Shown: positions 11,339-22,415, counted from the stretch's first letter. The stretch: 64,000 bases of DNA from Helichrysum umbraculigerum (GCA_949592205.1 CATIUR010000003.1:140283259-140347258); one strand, 5' to 3'. A program made the numbers and translations. The notes: generated from the letters alone by a model not told the origin.

Positions 11339-13211
11339 TCTCCACAACTGAGTGGAGACAACCACGTTTAGCGACAAACTTCTGCACATCTTTTGACGCT
11401 ACTTGTGTATCTCATATATCATCAGCCCCTCCCCCACTAGCTTATACCCGACCGCTGAGTGAAGTCTGGAGCAAAATTTCTGCAAACAAGGTTCCAGACA
11501 ACAAAAACAGGTAAGCAGAGAATGAGCTGAAAAGATCCAAATTTCAAACTGATGATGAGAACTTGATTAGTAGAAATAGTGATGTACCTTTCTTAGCATG
11601 TTATCTTTCTTCATATTTCATTGATTTTTATGTACTTGTAGCAGTAGTTAATAAGAGGGTTCACATACAGATTGAGATAGAACTATAATGCTAATGTAAA
11701 TGAATCATATCTTCTTTTGTATTGATTTTAGTCCAATTGTGGCCTAATTGTACCTGCATTAGTAGCTGTTTTCAATTTATAAGATACTTTAAGAATCACC
11801 ATGTCAACAGGGGATTATAAACATTTCTGAAAGGTGAATTACACGTCTATCAAATGCTGCAATTTTTAAGTAGCGGACATTCGACATCATAATTGAAGTG
11901 TTGATAGGTAAACTAACATAGACGCTATGTGACGTTTAATACTTTAATCAATCCATGCTAGTGTAATAGCTTAGTATGCACTAACAAATAGCATAATCGA
12001 ACACAACGTTCAAAATTACAGATTAGAGCCTCCTTGTGATTTTGAAGTGAATACCTTCCCATTAGTTTCTATTTGCAGTACTACTTTTTATGTCTTGATG
12101 TTACCTCAATTTAAGTTTAATATGTTCAGTGTAACTTATAGGAAATAAACTTATATGCAATTATTCTACAAAATTTACAATGCAGATGCCTAAATTATGC
12201 TTAAAGCGGGCACTCCAGATTGTAAGACCACCTAAATCACAATTTGATCGACCATTTGTCAATAATAACAGCGAACTGCTAATAGTTTACATCCTACAAT
12301 ATCTATAAATCAATAAATCATGACTGAATAGATGGAGCAATATGTACCTTGATGTTCCTCCGAATGATGTCGGGATTATACTGCATACAGATTTTCCAAC
12401 ATAAAGCATAGAAATCAGTTTTTGACTTTTTGTCATAGCTCCTCCCATGAGGTCTTATGCTTATTGACTCTACACAAGAACTAGCTGGACATTAGCACTG
12501 CACTGTGGACCCTGTTTAAACAAAATCCTCGACTCTAGAAAAGGGATCAGAGCAATCTCATTGTCACCACGACGACCACCTACAATTCCGCCAACTCCGC
12601 CAACTCTAGATTCATACCAATTATGCGCAAATGGCTAATAGAGAAGAAGAGCTACGCTCTAGTTTTCATTATGTACAAATAATCACTATATATGCATGCA
12701 TTAGATTCATATAATCATATCAAAAGATATCCTTTTCCACTTTATATCATTTCGACTATTTCTCTAAGTAATGTTCACTCTTACATGATGTAATTGAAAA
12801 GAAAAGCTAGTAATACCCATAAAGAGATTTAATGTGTGTGCAGGTGATAGAATTAATGAAGATTTGCCTATGTAAACAAGTGTACAATTAAATTGACACT
12901 TTCCCATGGACAGAGACGCCAGAGAGGGTGTTTGGATCAGCTTATTTACACAACTTATTATTAGCTTAATCAGTTGCATCATCCAAATACAAGAAGTTGT
13001 TATCAAACAGCTCGTATTTGAGTGAAATAAGCTGTTTTCAAGAAGCCACACATGAGGTACTTTCCATCAAGAGTTTATTTGAACTCATAAGATGATAAGC
13101 TATAAGAACACTATCAAAATAAGCTAACCCAAAACCTCCTAAAATTTACAAATTTCACATCAAACTTGCATTAAAACAAAGAATGGATATAAAATAGATA
13201 AAAAAAAAGTT
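11339..13211. other. Intergenic region with one probable MITE remnant
   Basis: Downstream flank of the LRX gene. Around 12917-13140, GGGTGTTTGGATCAGCTTAT at the left faces an inverted GGTTTTGGGTTAGCTTAT at the right, like a worn PIF/hAT-type MITE; I see no target duplication. The rest shows no gene. Confidence 0.35.
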
Positions 13212-13221
13212 TACAAATTTA

Positions 13222-14031
13222 GGGTGAGGTTCAAATGAGACTAAAAATTTATGTGAGACTAAGGGAACCAATGATATCATGCCATATATACAAAGAGAAT
13301 GTTCCATACTACAAAACTCATTTACCCCAAACATCAATTATCTCACAAACGACAAATCGAAAAATCATGAAACTTGCACCATAATTTTCAGCGTTTTATC
13401 CTCTTCGATTTGCCGTCCCTCAAGGCATACTTCCGACTAATTTTTTTTTTCATTTTTTTGGTGGGTTTCATATGTTACTAACACATGTGTTAGAGTGTTG
13501 CGTTTAGGGTTTAGGGTTGGGGGTTTAGGGGTTAGGGTTTAGGGTTTGGCCCAAACCCTAAACCCTAACCCTAACCCCTAAACCCCCAACCTTAAACCAT
13601 AAACGCTTTATAAAACTCTAAACCCTAAATCATACTAAACCATAAACCCTAATAAACCCTAAACCCTACTAAAACATAAAATCTAAACCCTAAACCATGA
13701 ACCCTGCTAAATCCTAACCCTAAACCCTAACCATAACCGTAAATAAAATGTACAATCACTCACTAACACATGTGTTACTAATTTATAAAACCCACTAAAA
13801 AACCGATTTTTTTTATCGAAAGTATGCCTTGAGGGACGGCAAATCGAAGAGGATAAAACGCTGAAAAATATGGTGCAAGTTTCATGATTTTTCGATTTGT
13901 CGTTTGTGAGATAATCGATGTTTGGGGTAAATAGGTTTTGTAGTATGGAACATTTTCTTTGTACATGTGGCATGATAGCATTGGTTCCCTTAGTCTCATT
14001 CAAAAATCATGGACTCATTTGAACCTTACTC
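13222..14031. mobile_element. MULE-type foldback element with a telomere-like core (copy 1)
   Basis: An 810-bp element whose two ~270-bp halves are inverted copies of each other. The ends read GGGTGAGGTTCAAATGAG and, inverted, GAGTAAGGTTCAAATGAG. The 10-bp duplication TACAAATTTA flanks it at 13212-13221 and 14032-14041, as expected for Mutator-like elements (8-11 bp). The centre (13495-13735) is telomere-like repeat. There is no transposase. Confidence 0.8.
13495..13735. repeat. Telomere-like repeats, head to head, in the foldback loop
   Basis: Runs of TTTAGGG with variants (TTAGGGG, GTTGGGGG) turn at about 13549 into CCCTAAA runs on the same strand. The block is therefore itself an inverted repeat, with a longer and more degenerate right side. 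It is interstitial, not a chromosome end. Confidence 0.85.
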
Positions 14032-14041
14032 TACAAATTTA

Positions 14042-15264
14042 CAAATTTACTATGCTTTTTCACTTCCGAAAAGGCTTATTGTTTAGACAAACCTAACCGT
14101 CTCACGTCAGACCGTCTCAACTATCTTTGGAAAATATCTAGCATAATGAAGTAACATATAACTATAACTTAATTTTGAATGTGGGTCGAATTCACATGAG
14201 CTACACTGAAAAAGGACTTTGAATGATGAGAAATATGAATGAAAAGGAAAAATACGAAGGAAATTGTTAGGGCGCGTTTAGTTACGGAAATTTTCTCCAC
14301 TTTTCTAGAAAAGTCCTATAAGAAAACTAGAGGATTAAAAAACGTGTTCAAATTCAAGTTTTCTAAAATTTTTCTAAGAAAAGGAAAATTCTCGTTTTCC
14401 TTTTTAATTAGAAAGTTGAAAACTATTTTTTTATGATTTTAAGTCTCCATCTCTATTTCCTTTTGGAAAAAGAAAACTACATCCCTGACATTTGAACGCA
14501 TCTTCTAAATTTTCATTGCTTTGCCACAAACACTCCTCACTTCTTAAAATAACGAAAAATGAAAAATGGAGAAACTTTTCCACTACTTAATGCATCTTCA
14601 AATTGAATTGGGAATTCTTGATTTTCTTTTTGATGTTTAAATATGTGTTTGTTTCGTGCTGTGCACTTCTTTCTTCGGTTCGAATTGTTGAGAAGGTGAT
14701 AAAAAAATGGTTCTGAATTTGCCACAGTTAACCCTCTTACATGGTAGTGGAACTAAAAGTTTTAAGGAGTGTTTAGTCTTAAAACTTTTAGTTACTAGAA
14801 AAATATCTTCATTTTTCTTTCTCATTTTTCTAGAGTTTTTTATTCCTTGAAAATCATAAGAAATTTAGAGAACACGTTCAATTGTAACGGAGTTTTCGTA
14901 TTTCAAAATATGAAAAGTAGAAAATCCAGATTCCATTTATTTGATACACTTCTCAAGAAAACTCCAACTTGATCATGTTTTTCTAATTTTTCAGTTTTCT
15001 TAGAAAAAAATATGTAAATGGAAGAGTTGTGTGTATCTTTTTACCATCCAAATGTTATTATGTGAGTTGATTGAATATTTAAAATATTGTATTTAAAAAT
15101 ATTATTTCGTATTTGATTATGATTATATGATTTTGTATTTTAATATGGAATGGGTAAGAACTTAATTTCTTTTGTATTTAAAGGTGTTATTGTAATTATT
15201 TTTTCATGGGTGATAAATCAATTAATGCATTTTTATAATTTTGAGACAATTAATAACTTGTTGT

Positions 15265-15267
<3 letters not shown>
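14042..15267. other. Intergenic, AT-rich, with diverged direct repeats
   Basis: GCGCGTTTAGTTACGGAAAT (14272-14291) recurs in diverged form near 14874-14895 in the same orientation, with TCTAGAAAA-type sequence after each. These look like worn MITE copies, but I cannot define ends. No gene is seen. Confidence 0.25.

Positions 15268-15352
<85 letters not shown>
15268..15352. repeat. (AT)n microsatellite, about 85 bp
   Basis: Uninterrupted AT dinucleotides. It directly abuts the 3' tail of the LINE fragment to its right, where microsatellites often arise. Confidence 0.98.
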
Positions 15353-15355
<3 letters not shown>

Positions 15356-15357
<2 letters not shown>

Positions 15358-15715
15358 TTTTTTTGAACATATAAAAATTTTATTAATTGCCAGGAAAAAC
15401 ACCACTAGCAAGATACTAGAGGTGGAAGATACATACAAAGATTAAAAACAAAAACACCTTATACGCCAAATTTAAAGGACGTCAAAAAAAAAACCCCACA
15501 TCGACACAGCTTAGCAGAAAGCATTGGCCGGGTTTGAGCACCAAGAATCCGACCCAATAGAAAAACGCTTACTTCTATTCGATTTCCAAATATATGACAC
15601 AACTTTAACCTTATATAGAAGACTTGATTGCTCTTTCTTGTGAGTGAAATTAAGCTCAATCCGTGCCTTCCATAACACCCAACAAGCTGATCAACGGATG
15701 ATCGCATCCAAACAA
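15356..15715 (-). pseudogene. 5'-truncated LINE, 3' end of the reverse-transcriptase ORF
   Basis: On the minus strand one frame reads CWVLWKARIELNF and then VSYIWKSNRSKRF, the pattern found at the C-terminal end of plant L1-type LINE ORF2 (W-x-LWK-x-R ... WxxNRSK). The element ends at a T run on the plus strand (15356-15363), its poly(A) tail. There is no RT core, so it is a short dead copy. Confidence 0.6.
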
Positions 15716-16145
15716 GATAAAATAATAACCCAGAAACAAAACAAGAGATAGCATTGTAGTTAAAACTATTGAAACTAAAAGGTTGTAGTGTTAATTAATG
15801 TTTGTAAAAATATTTAAATATATAAAGATGAAAAAAACTATAAACACAGTAAGAATTGCACTATTCTTTCAAAAAATATGAATTGTACATCACTAATAAT
15901 ACATAAATAAAATACATATGTATGATATTATAGTATTATTTTGTTTACCAAAAAGTTATTGGTTTAGTGGTATTGATGTAATTTTTCAATCATAAAATTG
16001 TAAGTTTATGTCATGAGATTGAAAGGAATGTACACGTTTGTGTTATTAGTTTTTGCTCTATAGAAAAGAAAATTATTTTATATAATGAAATGTACTAGTC
16101 GAATACCCTCTATTAAATGTTGATGTGCATTTGTGTTTTAAGGTA
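15716..16145. other. Intergenic, nothing recognised
   Basis: AT-rich sequence without a supportable gene or element. Confidence 0.3.
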
Positions 16146-16153
16146 GTTCACAT

Positions 16154-16622
16154 CATAGTTGTTAAACTCTTACGATTTATGAGTCGACTCTTACGAGTTG
16201 AATTAAAAATCCAAAAAACGAGGCGACTCGAACCTCGACTCTTAAATGACTTTGACTCTTACGAGTCGCTTATAGACTCTTCCGAGTTGTGTGTGACTCT
16301 TATGAGACACGACTCTTACGAGTCAGAAAATCAAAGTGTAATATAATATAAAAGATAAACGGACAAAATAGAAAAATAAATGACTATAATCTATTTTGAA
16401 TTAAGCATTAATGTTAATTGACTGCCAACGACTTAATTATTGACTTTAACCATGTTTTACTTCGCTTTAAAAAAACGTAAACAATAATATACATATACAT
16501 ATAAAAGTACATATTTATATTTATTGTAAAATAATGACTCTTACAAGTCGAGCCAAGTCACGTGTCACGAGTTAAAAATCGAAATCCCAAATCGAGAGAT
16601 GAGTCACGAGTTAATAACTATG
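16154..16622. mobile_element. hAT-type MITE, 469 bp, with GACTC/GAGTC palindromes
   Basis: The ends are CATAGTTGTTAAACTC (16154-16169) and, inverted, CATAGTTATTAACTCGTG. The flanking 8-mers are GTTCACAT (16146-16153) and GTTCACAC (16623-16630), one mismatch, which is a hAT-size duplication. The left half repeats GACTC-N4-GAGTC palindromes (for example GACTCTTACGAGTC twice between 16250 and 16325). Such subterminal repeats are where hAT transposases usually bind. It has no coding capacity. Confidence 0.75.
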
Positions 16623-16630
16623 GTTCACAC

Positions 16631-16915
16631 GACATGACTACTCGTATGATTTTGACCGTAAATAAGAAAGTAAATGCTCATTTCCCTCTATGCTTTTATA
16701 CTTTGTGAAGTTGTGATATACTACTACTTTAATTCCGTTGCATTTATTTTAATTAAATAAATAATTAAAAAAGAACATTAATTTAATGGTTTGCTAAAAA
16801 TACCAGATACATAAAACCAATTTGAAACAACAGATCCAATGACATTAAATTCCAACTATCTTTTTTTATCCATCATTCTCCTTCTGCAAATGAGATTTAA
16901 TCAAACTTCTATTTT
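16631..16915. other. 3' flank of the thionin-like gene
   Basis: AT-rich; nothing else is seen. Confidence 0.3.
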
Positions 16916-17571
16916 TCATCCGTTACATTTTTTGACACACGTTGCCAAGCACCTCTTCAAGTCACTCTCACCTGAAATGTCAAACACACAAACAATAATA
17001 TTTGATTTAATATATTACATATACACCAAATTGCAAAAAAATAAAAAAATAAAAAAAGGTAAAAAAAATCATTTATTTCTAAATAAATTGGCAACTTCTA
17101 AATTATCAAAATGATATACGAGAACATACCATGGTTATGTAATTTGCAAGTTTGCTCAGAGCAATTGAAAATGCAGTAGCTTTTCTCCAATGTGTTAGAT
17201 ACATCCATATCAGGTGTAGGAGCGAGATCAGGTGTCGGACCAATTATCATGTCTGCATACGCCTCTGAATCCGATTTCGTATCCAAATCCGCAATCAAAT
17301 CAGATGGTGAAGGCGCAGGCCCTCCATCTTGATTATCGGGTCCATTAGGAGTACCGGATCCCGGTGGCAACATAAAACACCTAGCCAAACAATTCACATA
17401 ACATGGAAACCTTCCCAAACTTCTTTTATTAAGAAAAAAACATTCATTTAGACACCCTCCCCAACATGCATATAACCCTGCACTCCCATGTTGTACCAAC
17501 AACATGAATACCACCAAAACACTAACCAATGTACTACTCTTGTTGCTCATAGTACCACCACTCTTCTTCAT
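16916..17571 (-). CDS. Thionin-like cysteine-rich secreted protein, two exons
   Basis: Exon 1 is 17571-17130 and exon 2 is 16971-16916 on the minus strand, split by a 158-bp intron (GTATGT donor at 17129, TTTCAG acceptor at 16972). The product is about 165 aa with a signal peptide ending near GSAG. The mature part has twelve cysteines in four near-regular triplets: CX3CX3C twice near the N-terminus, CX3CX4C later, and CX3CX3C wholly in the 18-codon last exon. Without exon 2 the reading frame runs into the intron and the last triplet is lost. The layout resembles plant thionin-like proteins, but a ~60-residue acidic, Pro-rich linker between the second and third triplets is unusual. The start could be the ATG at 17571 or, better spaced from the TATA box, the one at 17550. 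A defence or signalling role is inferred only from the family. Confidence 0.72.
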
Positions 17572-17600
17572 CTTGAACTCTTGATGATAGTGTAATGGTG

Positions 17601-17608
17601 TATATATA
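17601..17608 (-). promoter_or_regulatory. TATA box of the thionin-like gene
   Basis: The minus strand reads GTATATATACACC here. Transcription would begin around 17570-17577, which nearly coincides with the upstream ATG (17571) and so favours the second ATG at 17550. Confidence 0.6.
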
Positions 17609-17969
17609 CTCCTCTGAAATGTGGTTTGACAAATCACAAATGGGTGGTTTTATAGGGATAAAATGCAACAAACTCAATTTAATGTTAATTAATTAATATT
17701 TCTTTATGTACAACGAGTTATATCTGATTTTATGGGTCAATGTTTTATTTCTTCATATGTCAACGTATGCATGATAATATTTATATTTCTTTAATATATG
17801 ATTATGAAATTATGAATTATGAATGATTTTTGTCTATTTGGGAAAGCACCATAAGTACTGATTTACTTCATTTTGTAATAAGATACAAATTGATAGCGTT
17901 AACAATAATATATTTCTTCGTATATTTTCTAAAGCATTAATGGTTGTTTGATATCAAGTATATTACATA

Positions 17970-18213
17970 CTCCCTTCCATCTTAAAATAATTGTTATATT
18001 TTGTCTTTTTAAAGTATTTTATTTTCGACTTTGACCTTAAATATTTTTGTTTGTGTTATATAATACTTGATTAAAATTATACCAATGAAAATACTTTTAA
18101 AACTCAATCCATTAATATATTTTACATCAAGTATTATATAACACAAACAAAAAATATTTAAGGTCAAAACTGAAAAATAAAGATCATGAACAATTATTTT
18201 GAGATTGAGGTAG
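17970..18213. mobile_element. Stowaway (Tc1/Mariner) MITE, 244 bp
   Basis: The left end CTCCCTTCCATCTTAAAATA faces an inverted right end (CTACCTCAATCTCAAAATAA), and both are flanked by TA (17968-17969, 18214-18215). The ends follow the Stowaway pattern CTCCCTCCRT..AAAATAA. The body is a near-complete hairpin; for example, ACTTGATTAAAAT near 18065 faces ATCAAGTATTATATAAC near 18127. Confidence 0.85.
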
Positions 18214-18215
18214 TA

Positions 18216-19525
18216 ATAAATATTACGAGCTTTAAATGCATTAACACAAAGCCAACCAAGATAGGCGTTTGGTTGAAATACCCTGCAAGCTAGATAGTAG
18301 ATACAAATAGAGTGAATCGAAAATTACAGTTGGCAGTTATTTTATGTTTCAGTCAACAATTATATAAAAGTTACTTTTTGTTCATTTTTGTACTTATAAA
18401 AACCCGATATCTTGTATAAGGGTGAATGTAGAATTAGAGGTAGCTATCTCCTAAAAGAATTTCATATCGTGTAAATTCTTTATTTAAGGGTTTAATGGTA
18501 TTTCTTGAAATTTGCAACATCAAAAATGAAAACCGTTCAAAAATTATACTTTGCCCTAGAGTCGGATCCAGAAAATTTAGACATCGGTGTCACAAAAAAT
18601 TTGAAGCTCCCTCGACATGGTAGTTGATTAAGTTTATTTAAACATGAAGTGTACCGCCTAAATATGAGTGGTAACACTCTTAAAAGATCAATAACTTCTC
18701 AGCTAAATTTACTCTAAGTCGACTTGATTGACTGGTGTCACATGACACAGCTAACTATAACGTTGTTCTTTGTGTGTGTAAAAACATTAAAATATGTTCT
18801 TTGTGTGTGTAAAAAGTAAAAACATTAAAATAACCTATAAGCTCAAAAGGTAACTCAAATTATTAAATACGGAGTATATCTGATTGTCATTATTTTGTAA
18901 CAAAGTTGCACCATTGACATAACAACAATTAAACGTCTTAAAAAAGTAAGCTAGAACACCCACACGTGTGGGGTCATATACTCTCATATCTGACTACAAG
19001 ATAAGAAGGGACGTAATTTCACGTGATAAAGGTTGATGATCCGTATAGACATACACCACCTAAAATTATCCATACATTACTAACTATGATTTACATTATT
19101 GTACTGTACAAAATCATAAAATATATTTAATGGTATACTGATAATTTTTGATATTGTACGGATCACTCCCTCTTTAAAAAGGTCATTTCATAAAGTTGCC
19201 ATAGAGTTTAATTAGTCTTTCTTTATGATTCATTAATAATTGGAGATCTTAATCTTCTTTTAATTCTTCTTAGTTGGCCACGAGTTAGGCATATGTCTTG
19301 TACACCACTATATAAGTATTCCATTCATCATATTTATGATTATATATAATAGCTTTTGTCGTTTTAATTATGCATATAATTATTAATGACATGTATTATT
19401 ATTATTATTGTTAAATAATGTAAATATAATTATCACACATCCGATTAGGTGTATAAGTAATTTGACTGGTGTACAAACTATATTATGTTAAAGTTTGTTT
19501 CCATTACTTTTTCCTAAGATATACT
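18216..19525. other. Intergenic, no gene seen
   Basis: AT-rich. A short direct duplication (TATGTTCTTTGTGTGTGTAA) occurs at about 18760-18815. Nothing else is supportable. Confidence 0.3.
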
Positions 19526-19534
19526 ATGTCTCAA

Positions 19535-21069
19535 GATTGGGGATCATAGGGGAAGGGGTCATATGAGGAGAAGGAGGAGAAGCTTTATTTGTAGCCATTG
19601 GATCATCTTTTGGGTTGGATCAATGGTTAAAAGGGGTGGCAATTTTGTAATTACTTTAAAAAATAAGGGTATTAGTTAACAAAAAAAAATATAACATTAA
19701 TTTTCACTCCACACCCCTTCCACTATTTAGACTTTTACATGTTAACCCTTCCACTTTATTTTCTTCCCCCTCCTACCTTCTTCTTCCTCCAACCCCACCT
19801 ACCACCACCCCACCACCCCCACCACTTGCTGCCACCATCTGACTGCCGCCGTCAGCCGCCGCCGAATTCCGGCAGCCGGAAAAAAAAAATTTCAAATTTT
19901 TTTTTTTCAAATTTTTTTTTTTCAAAATTTTTTTTTTAAAATTTTTTTTCCCATAAATTTTTTATTAGATATAGTATTCCTTTTCCTACTGCATTTTTAA
20001 TAAAACTATACGTTTTTTCCACTGCATTTTGTATATTATTGTTAATTAACTAAAATTTGTATATATTTTACCGCATCTTCTATACCCAACGTCAACAAAA
20101 TACCGTACAAATGGATAATATATATAATCTAAAATGCAGTAAAAAGAGAACAATATGTCCTAAATGATGTATATGCAAAATGCAATAAAAACAACAATAT
20201 GTATTATACTTTAATACAAAATGCAATACAAATAGATAATATGTAAAATACAAAATGCAGTACAAATCGATAATATGTAAAATACAAAATGCAGTGAATA
20301 ACAAATAATATATAATGAATGAAATATATGAAAAATGCAGCAAAAATAACAAAATGCAGTGAAAATAACAAAATGCAGTAAAAAAAATAAAATGCGGTAC
20401 AAATAGATTATATATAATATAAAATGCAGTAAAATGAACAATGTGTACTAAATAAATATATGCAAAATGCGGTAAAAACAGTAGTATGTATTATACTTTC
20501 ATACAAAATGCAGTAAAAATGGATCATATGTATAATATAAAATGCAGTAAAAAATAAACAATATGTAATATATGAAATATATGCAAAATGCAGTGAATAA
20601 TAATAAAATGCAGTGTAATTTTAACAAAATGCAGTAAAAAATATATTATGTATAACTTAAAATGTAGTAAAAAACAAATAATATATATAAGATTGAGGTG
20701 TATAAATAAAATGCAGTAAAAACGAATAATATCTACTAAACATATATACAAAATGCAATAAAAATAATAAAATGCAGTACAAAGTGATAATATGTAAAAA
20801 AAAATTGGAAAAAAAAATTATAAAACAAAAATTTTAATTTTTTTTTTTTTAAAAAAAATTGAAATTTTTTTTTTCCGACGACCGGCGGCGGCGGGTGGCG
20901 GCGGGTGGCAGCAGCTAGTGGTGGTGGGTGGTGGAGGGGAGGGGTGGGTAGGAAGAAAGTAGGAGGGAGTAGTGTACACTATTAAAAAGGTGGAGGGGGT
21001 AAAAATGAAAATTTGAAATTTCTTCTCCTCCTTCTCCTTAAATAATACCTTCTCCTCTGAACCTTACCC
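19535..21069. mobile_element. Non-autonomous MULE-like element, 1.5 kb
   Basis: The 9-bp duplication ATGTCTCAA lies at 19526-19534 and 21070-21078. Inside, GAGGAGAAGGAGGAGAAG on the left faces its inverse on the right, and the right end inverted begins GGGTAAGGTTCA, close to the ends of the two foldback MULEs in this window. GC-rich CCGCCG blocks and long A/T runs mirror each other at 19830-19960 and 20790-20940. The centre is an array of AAAATGCAGT motifs. There is no transposase. Confidence 0.65.
19985..20795. repeat. AAAATGCAGT motif array inside the MULE-like element
   Basis: More than twenty copies of AAAATGCAGT (or AAAATGCAATA/AAAATGCGGT) are embedded in AT-rich spacers often containing AATATGTA. 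Nearly all are in one orientation, but the first two copies (around 19988 and 20020) are inverted (ACTGCATTTT). Frames through it read as Leu/Tyr/Phe/His/Cys-rich peptides on the minus strand and are composition artefacts. Confidence 0.85.
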
Positions 21070-21078
21070 ATGTCTCAA

Positions 21079-21537
21079 ACAGTCAAACTCGTATTGCAAC
21101 TTGATATAAACTATTATTTACTTGTTATATACTTGAAACATTCCTCTGCTTATAATCATATCAACTTAAATCTCATCATATTGTGAACATTTGTAAATCA
21201 AACATGTTAGAAATGTGTGTTCGTGTACATGGTAAATGAAACAATTATTGGATAATCCATGAGTCGTGATGAATCACTTTACAATAACCATAATTTTACC
21301 ATGTAAAGTATGTTTGGGTGTCACAATATTTACTTTGAAATAAAAGCCGGAGAATAACTAATACATCGCGTATAATTACCATGTAAAGCATGTCTTGACT
21401 TGATTTGAGATTATTGACGTATCTAAGTCTATTTTTTTATAATTTTTATAATGTTTGTCGGGTATTAACTATTTACCAAAAAATAAAAAAAAATAAAAAA
21501 AATAAAAAAAAAATCCTATGTATCATATTATAGAAAT
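21079..21537. other. Intergenic flank left of the LTR nest
   Basis: AT-rich, with A-rich low complexity near 21478-21512. No gene is seen. Confidence 0.3.
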
Positions 21538-21845
21538 TGATGTGTGACACTCCTCAAATTACGGTATAATTGTTGGAAATAGTGTCCAAGGTCATAACTA
21601 ATTGGTAAGACTATTCTAAAGGTAGAGTCCTTTTTGGGTTGCCCTCGATGAACAGTAAGATAACAATAAAAGAGATAATATTAATTGAAATTAATATTAT
21701 AGTTAATTAATTAGTTTGTTAATTTATCAAAGTTGATAAATTAATTAGAAGCTAAAAGGAATTAACAGAAACTACAAAGAATATTTAGTTTGTTTATTAA
21801 TTGAATATTAATATAAAACAAAATGGAATATTCCGGAAAGCGTAT

Positions 21846-21970
21846 CCAACCGGCGGTTGGAGGGTTCAACCGGCGATTGGAGGTTAGGGTTTGTAAGGCG
21901 GTGTAGACGTGTCATGACTTGGGCAGGAATCAAGTCCAACCGACGGTTGGAAGCTCCAACCGGCGGTTGG
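21846..21970. repeat. Two pairs of CCAACCGGCGGTTGG palindromes, 5' Copia LTR
   Basis: Four 15-bp units start at 21846, 21866, 21936 and 21956: pairs 20 bp apart, pair-to-pair distance 90 bp. The second unit is diverged (TCAACCGGCGATTGG) and the third has core CGACG instead of CGGCG. The 3' LTR has the same layout at 34089, 34109, 34179 and 34199. Confidence 0.93.
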
Positions 21971-21985
21971 AGGACGAATTCAGTT

Positions 21986-22038
21986 GTCCCACATCGGCCA
22001 AGGGATAAAACCCTGGGCTCTCTCTCCCCTTATAAATA
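21986..22038 (+). promoter_or_regulatory. snRNA-type promoter motifs (USE + TATA), 5' Copia LTR
   Basis: GTCCCACATCG (21986-21996) is an exact match to the plant snRNA upstream sequence element RTCCCACATCG. TATAAATA follows at 22031-22038 with 34 bp between them, the spacing known for plant Pol II snRNA genes (33-34 bp, versus 23-24 bp for Pol III). Confidence 0.7.
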
Positions 22039-22415
22039 GAGGCCTAATCCAAGGTTTTCAATCATCTCAGATCCGAATTTAATTTGGTTCTTTCTCTCTT
22101 TCTCATTCCGAATCCTTGTAAGAGTTTTTACAACTTAGAGTTGGGAACCTAGGATTTGGAGTTTCTCTTGGTTCACGGGCGTGAAACATTAGAGGTGTTC
22201 TATTTTGGGCACTTGCCATCCAAAGCATGGAAGGTCGAGCAAGGAGTCTGCGTAAAGGTTCTGCAAGTTGGTCTGCGCGAGAAATTGATTTTCTCAAAGG
22301 TTAGTATTTTCTCATTTATCTATTTATTTTGTTATTGTTAATAGCTTTATTAAGTAACAGTCCTTTAGGGTTTAGTTTCCTATTTAATCTAGTTAGGGAA
22401 TAGAAAACCTAACAG

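Larger units (their letters stand above)
21571..22414 (+). repeat. Copia 5' LTR
   Basis: Order inside: AT-rich left part, four palindromes (21846-21970), a USE-like motif (21986-21996), a TATA box (22031-22038), a CT-rich initiator zone, then the R/U5 part ending CTAACA. Confidence 0.92.

Noticed and set aside
10920..11361. Overlapping frames (His-rich plus strand, Gly/Val-rich minus strand) in the LRX tail
   Set aside because: They are shadows of the low-complexity Pro/Ser coding sequence.
13495..13735. Telomere or chromosome end
   Set aside because: The repeats are degenerate, face each other and lie inside a transposable element with unique DNA on both sides.
15499..15510. CCCCACATCGAC as another USE promoter motif
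   Set aside because: It lies in a dead LINE, departs from the consensus at the first and last bases and has no TATA box at the right distance.
20092..20751. Minus-strand open frames of 75-86 aa rich in Leu, Phe, Cys and His
   Set aside because: They are translations of the AAAATGCAGT array and have no start context or domain.
21857..22341. Small frames repeated in both Copia LTRs (60-64 aa, also 34346-34584)
   Set aside because: They recur because the LTR recurs; they lie across promoter and leader sequence and have no domain.
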